Assembly: GCA_003153215.1 (NCBI GenBank)
Contig: PLXL01000278.1
Span: forward strand, 974-8,823
DNA: 7,850 nucleotides
Direction: 5' to 3'
Source: Candidatus Dormiibacterota bacterium
GTDB lineage: Bacteria; Chloroflexota; Dormibacteria; Aeolococcales; Aeolococcaceae
The position numbers and the translations under genes are program-made. Of this stretch, positions 5,767-7,850 are shown in pieces; positions within the stretch are counted from its first letter, which is position 1; each line of letters starts with the position of its first letter. Under the pieces are notes generated by a model, which saw only the letters and a program-made list of their open reading frames with translations, made no database searches and was not told where the DNA came from.

Positions 5767-7752
5767 TCACTTTGGGGAGTCTTGGACGCGGCGGCGTGCC
5801 TCGCGCTGCACGGCCAGGACGAATCGGGGGATGGCGAGCTGCCGGCCGAGCCGCCGCGGCTCGCGAAGCAGGCGCCAGAGCCACTCCAGGCCGAGCCGCC
5901 GCAAGGGCCCGGGGGCGCGGCGGATGCCGCCGCCCATCTCGCGGAAGTCGAAGCTGCCACCCTCGCCGATCAGGACAGCGTGGCCGAGGTGGGGCGAAAG
6001 GCGCGACATCAGCCGCTCCTGGGCCGGGAACCCGACCCCGACCAGGATCAGATCGGGCCGGCGGCGCCGCAGCTCGACGAGCAGCTCGGCGTCACCGGCG
6101 GGATCGACCCGGCCCGGGGCTGTTCCCACGACCCGGAGCCCTGGCAACGCGCCCACCAGGTACCGAGCCGTATCGGAGATCGAGTTGTGCTTGGGCGAGC
6201 CGATCAGAAACACCCCGAGCCCCCGATCGCGGCAGGCGCGGAGGAGATCAAGGGTCAGGGTGGCCCCCGCCACCCGCTCGGGGATGACCGTTGTGACCGA
6301 TCGCGGTCTGAGCACGATGGCGGCGAGCGACCGCAGCAGGTCCAGGGTGCCGTGGCCGGGCCGGCGCCCGTAGGCGGCAGCCCACTGGACGGCGACACCG
6401 TCAGCGAGGCTCAACCAGGCGCCCTCGAAGATCGCCCGGACCGCCGGGGTGGCGCGCGGGCCGAAGAATTCGACGTAGGGCTTGAGCACGTAGGCGGGAG
6501 GGCTCTCCGGATCGGCGGCACGCTCCACGATCTTGTGGACGGCCTCGGAGACGGTCAGGGGGTCGACCGCGACCCCGAGGATGCGCGGTCGCGCCGGCGC
6601 CGCTCGCCCGGACCGGCCAGAGCGATCTCCCCGGGTGGCGGCGATGTGGTCGGCGGCGGCCCGGTCGACGAAGCCGCGCACGCTCTCCCGGAAGCGCGTC
6701 GCCGTGAAGCGCCCCGCCGCGGCCACCAGCCGGTCGCGGGGAATCGGGAGATCGGCGAGCTTCTCCACCGCGGCATTCAGCGCCGGCACCGACTGCTCGT
6801 CGAAGAAGACCCCGGTGCGGTCCGCCTCGACGATCTCGGTGAGGCCCCCGCGCGCGTAGGCGACCACCGGGGTGCCGCAGGCGAGTGCCTCTACGGCGGC
6901 GATGCCGAAGTCCTCCTCGCCCGGGAAGACCAGGGCGCGAGCGCCGGCCAGGACCGCGCCGCGGGCGTCGTCGTCGAGGTGCCCGGCAAAGCGGATCGTC
7001 GACCCGGCCAGGCTCTCCAGACGGCCGCGATCCGGACCGTCGCCGATCACGACCAGCGGGCGCCCCGACGCGGTGAAGGCCCGAACAGCGAGGTCGATCC
7101 GCTTGTACTCGGTGAGGGTGCTGAGGGTCACCCAGTGCTCACCCTTGGGTGTCGATGCCAGCGCCCGGAGCCCGTCGACGTCGACCGGAGGCGGGATCAC
7201 GGTCACGTCGCGCACCCCGTAGTAGCGGCGGAGTCGCGCGGCGGTCGTCTCCGAGTTGGCCAGCCAGGCATCGACACCCGCGACCCCGGCAAGGTCCCAG
7301 CGGCGGGCACGCGCCACCAGGGCGGTGACGGCGAGCCGCCTGAGGGGGCCCACCTCCATCTCCTCGACATAGCGAGGCCAGTAGTCCCAGGCGAAGCGCA
7401 TCGGCGAGTGGCAGTAGCAGACGTGCAGGGTGGACGCCGGGGTGGTGACGTTCTTGACGAAGGCGACCGAGCTGGAGAGGACGACGTCGAACCCTGAGAG
7501 GTCCCAGGCCTCGACGGCCGCGGGGATCAGGGGCAGGAGGTAGCGGGGATGGGAGCGCACCGGCTCCGGCAGTCGCTCCAGCCAGGAGGTCCGCACCCGG
7601 GCGGGGTCGAGCTCTCCCGCATACCGTGCCGCGTCGAAGAGCAGGGTGTAGATGGGAGCCTCGGGGTACAACCGGGCCAGCTCCAAGAGCACACGCTCAC
7701 CGCCGCCGATCGGCCGGTTGAGCCAATCGTGGACGAGGGCTATCCGTGGCAT
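5767..7752 (-). CDS. Two-domain glycosyltransferase: GT4 fused to WecG/TagA/CpsF (GT26)
   Basis: A fusion of two glycosyltransferases; numbering is from the GTG at 7764 (665 residues), and ATG 7752 is residue 5. Residues 5-373 form a GT-B fold GT4 domain. It has the Rossmann start RIALVHDWLNRPIGGGERV (7-25), CHSPMRFAWDYWPRY (118-132), VIPPPVD (189-195), LTEYKRIDL (217-225), GDGPDRGRLE (241-250) and the EDFGIAAVEA donor motif (284-293). A Gly/Arg/Ala-rich linker (374-393) leads to a GT26 domain at 394-662. That domain has VDPLTVSEAV (400-409), LADGVAVQWA (453-462; the conserved acidic residue D455), ERVAG (496-500), DLILVGVGFPAQE (571-583), GEGGSFDF (600-607) and GLEWLWRLLREPRR (625-638). The family's usual T-x-N-P segment is VLKPYVEF (426-433) here, and about 25 residues are inserted before ERVAG. 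It likely adds sugars to a lipid-linked glycan on the inner membrane face. ATG 7752 gives the family-like start, but neither start has a good Shine-Dalgarno. Confidence 0.9.
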   Translation of the reverse strand: MPRIALVHDWLNRPIGGGERVLLELARLYPEAPIYTLLFDAARYAGELDPARVRTSWLERLPEPVRSHPRYLLPLIPAAVEAWDLSGFDVVLSSSVAFVKNVTTPASTLHVCYCHSPMRFAWDYWPRYVEEMEVGPLRRLAVTALVARARRWDLAGVAGVDAWLANSETTAARLRRYYGVRDVTVIPPPVDVDGLRALASTPKGEHWVTLSTLTEYKRIDLAVRAFTASGRPLVVIGDGPDRGRLESLAGSTIRFAGHLDDDARGAVLAGARALVFPGEEDFGIAAVEALACGTPVVAYARGGLTEIVEADRTGVFFDEQSVPALNAAVEKLADLPIPRDRLVAAAGRFTATRFRESVRGFVDRAAADHIAATRGDRSGRSGRAAPARPRILGVAVDPLTVSEAVHKIVERAADPESPPAYVLKPYVEFFGPRATPAVRAIFEGAWLSLADGVAVQWAAAYGRRPGHGTLDLLRSLAAIVLRPRSVTTVIPERVAGATLTLDLLRACRDRGLGVFLIGSPKHNSISDTARYLVGALPGLRVVGTAPGRVDPAGDAELLVELRRRRPDLILVGVGFPAQERLMSRLSPHLGHAVLIGEGGSFDFREMGGGIRRAPGPLRRLGLEWLWRLLREPRRLGRQLAIPRFVLAVQREARRRVQDSPK

Positions 7753-7812
7753 CGGCGGAGGCACGACGAGGCCCTGGCTAATCGTGTAGAGGCTGATGGC
7801 GGGGTGAGGCGA

Positions 7813-7850
7813 GCGCGGCTTCGCCGCGCCGCCGAGGGGCGGCGAGCCCC
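7813..7850. repeat. Cluster of GC-rich palindromes at the window edge
   Basis: Three perfect stems are packed in 38 bp. GCGCGGC/GCCGCGC has a TTC loop (7813-7829). GCCGCC/GGCGGC has a GAGG loop (7828-7843). GGGGC/GCCCC has a 5-base loop (7836-7850). They overlap, so not all can form at once. The block lies upstream of the glycosyltransferase operon and is cut by the window end. It could be an extragenic palindromic repeat unit, or a terminator belonging to a gene on the right. Positions 7765-7812 hold no gene. Confidence 0.5.

Noticed and set aside
5742..5960. N-terminal extension of the GT2 protein
   Set aside because: The frame is open further upstream, but it overlaps the preceding gene and is Ala/Ser/Gly-rich without family similarity. 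The family start MLSVIVPAFNE begins at 5741.
5626..7497. Long plus-strand open frame (623 codons) opposite the glycosyltransferases
   Set aside because: It lies across two well-supported minus-strand genes and encodes low-complexity Gly/Ala/Arg/Asp-rich sequence without family motifs.

Overview
The window is high-GC bacterial chromosome, densely coding. Six genes lie on the minus strand and one on the plus strand. No rRNA, tRNA, CRISPR array, transposase or phage gene is visible. SecA carries a roughly 22-residue insert ahead of its REAYACDITY motif, which I associate with Chloroflexota-like SecA. The plus-strand gene resembles actinobacterial Rv2466c-type DsbA proteins, and two genes appear to have leaderless promoters. 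Together these suggest an uncultured Chloroflexota-, Dormibacterota- or Actinobacteria-related organism. This placement is an inference, not a proof.

Left part (1-3049, minus strand): a housekeeping cluster read in the order DUF192 protein, short ribosome hibernation factor (HPF), SecA. DUF192 and HPF are translationally coupled: the HPF Shine-Dalgarno sequence overlaps the DUF192 stop codon. SecA follows after 231 bp and probably has its own promoter. SecA runs off the left edge, so its C-terminus is missing. The SecA start sits in a 21-bp tandem repeat that can be read in frame as an N-terminal amphipathic extension.

Middle (3050-4914): a DsbA/Rv2466c-like thiol protein is transcribed away from DUF192 across a very short shared promoter region. 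It converges on a DegS-like soluble histidine kinase homologue. The two are separated by about 100 bp holding three hairpins. The kinase homologue keeps its ATP-binding boxes but has lost the phosphoacceptor His-Asp pair.

Right part (5031-7764, minus strand): a two-gene glycosyltransferase operon. The first protein fuses a GT4 glycosyltransferase to a WecG/TagA/CpsF (GT26) domain. The second is a GT2 enzyme of the polyprenyl/dolichyl-phosphate glucosyltransferase type. They probably act in lipid-linked assembly of a surface glycan. The right edge (7813-7850) is a cluster of GC-rich palindromes cut by the window end.

I see no obvious new multi-gene system. The most unusual items are the repeat-built SecA N-terminus, the SecA acidic insert, the His-less DegS-like kinase and the GT4-GT26 fusion.
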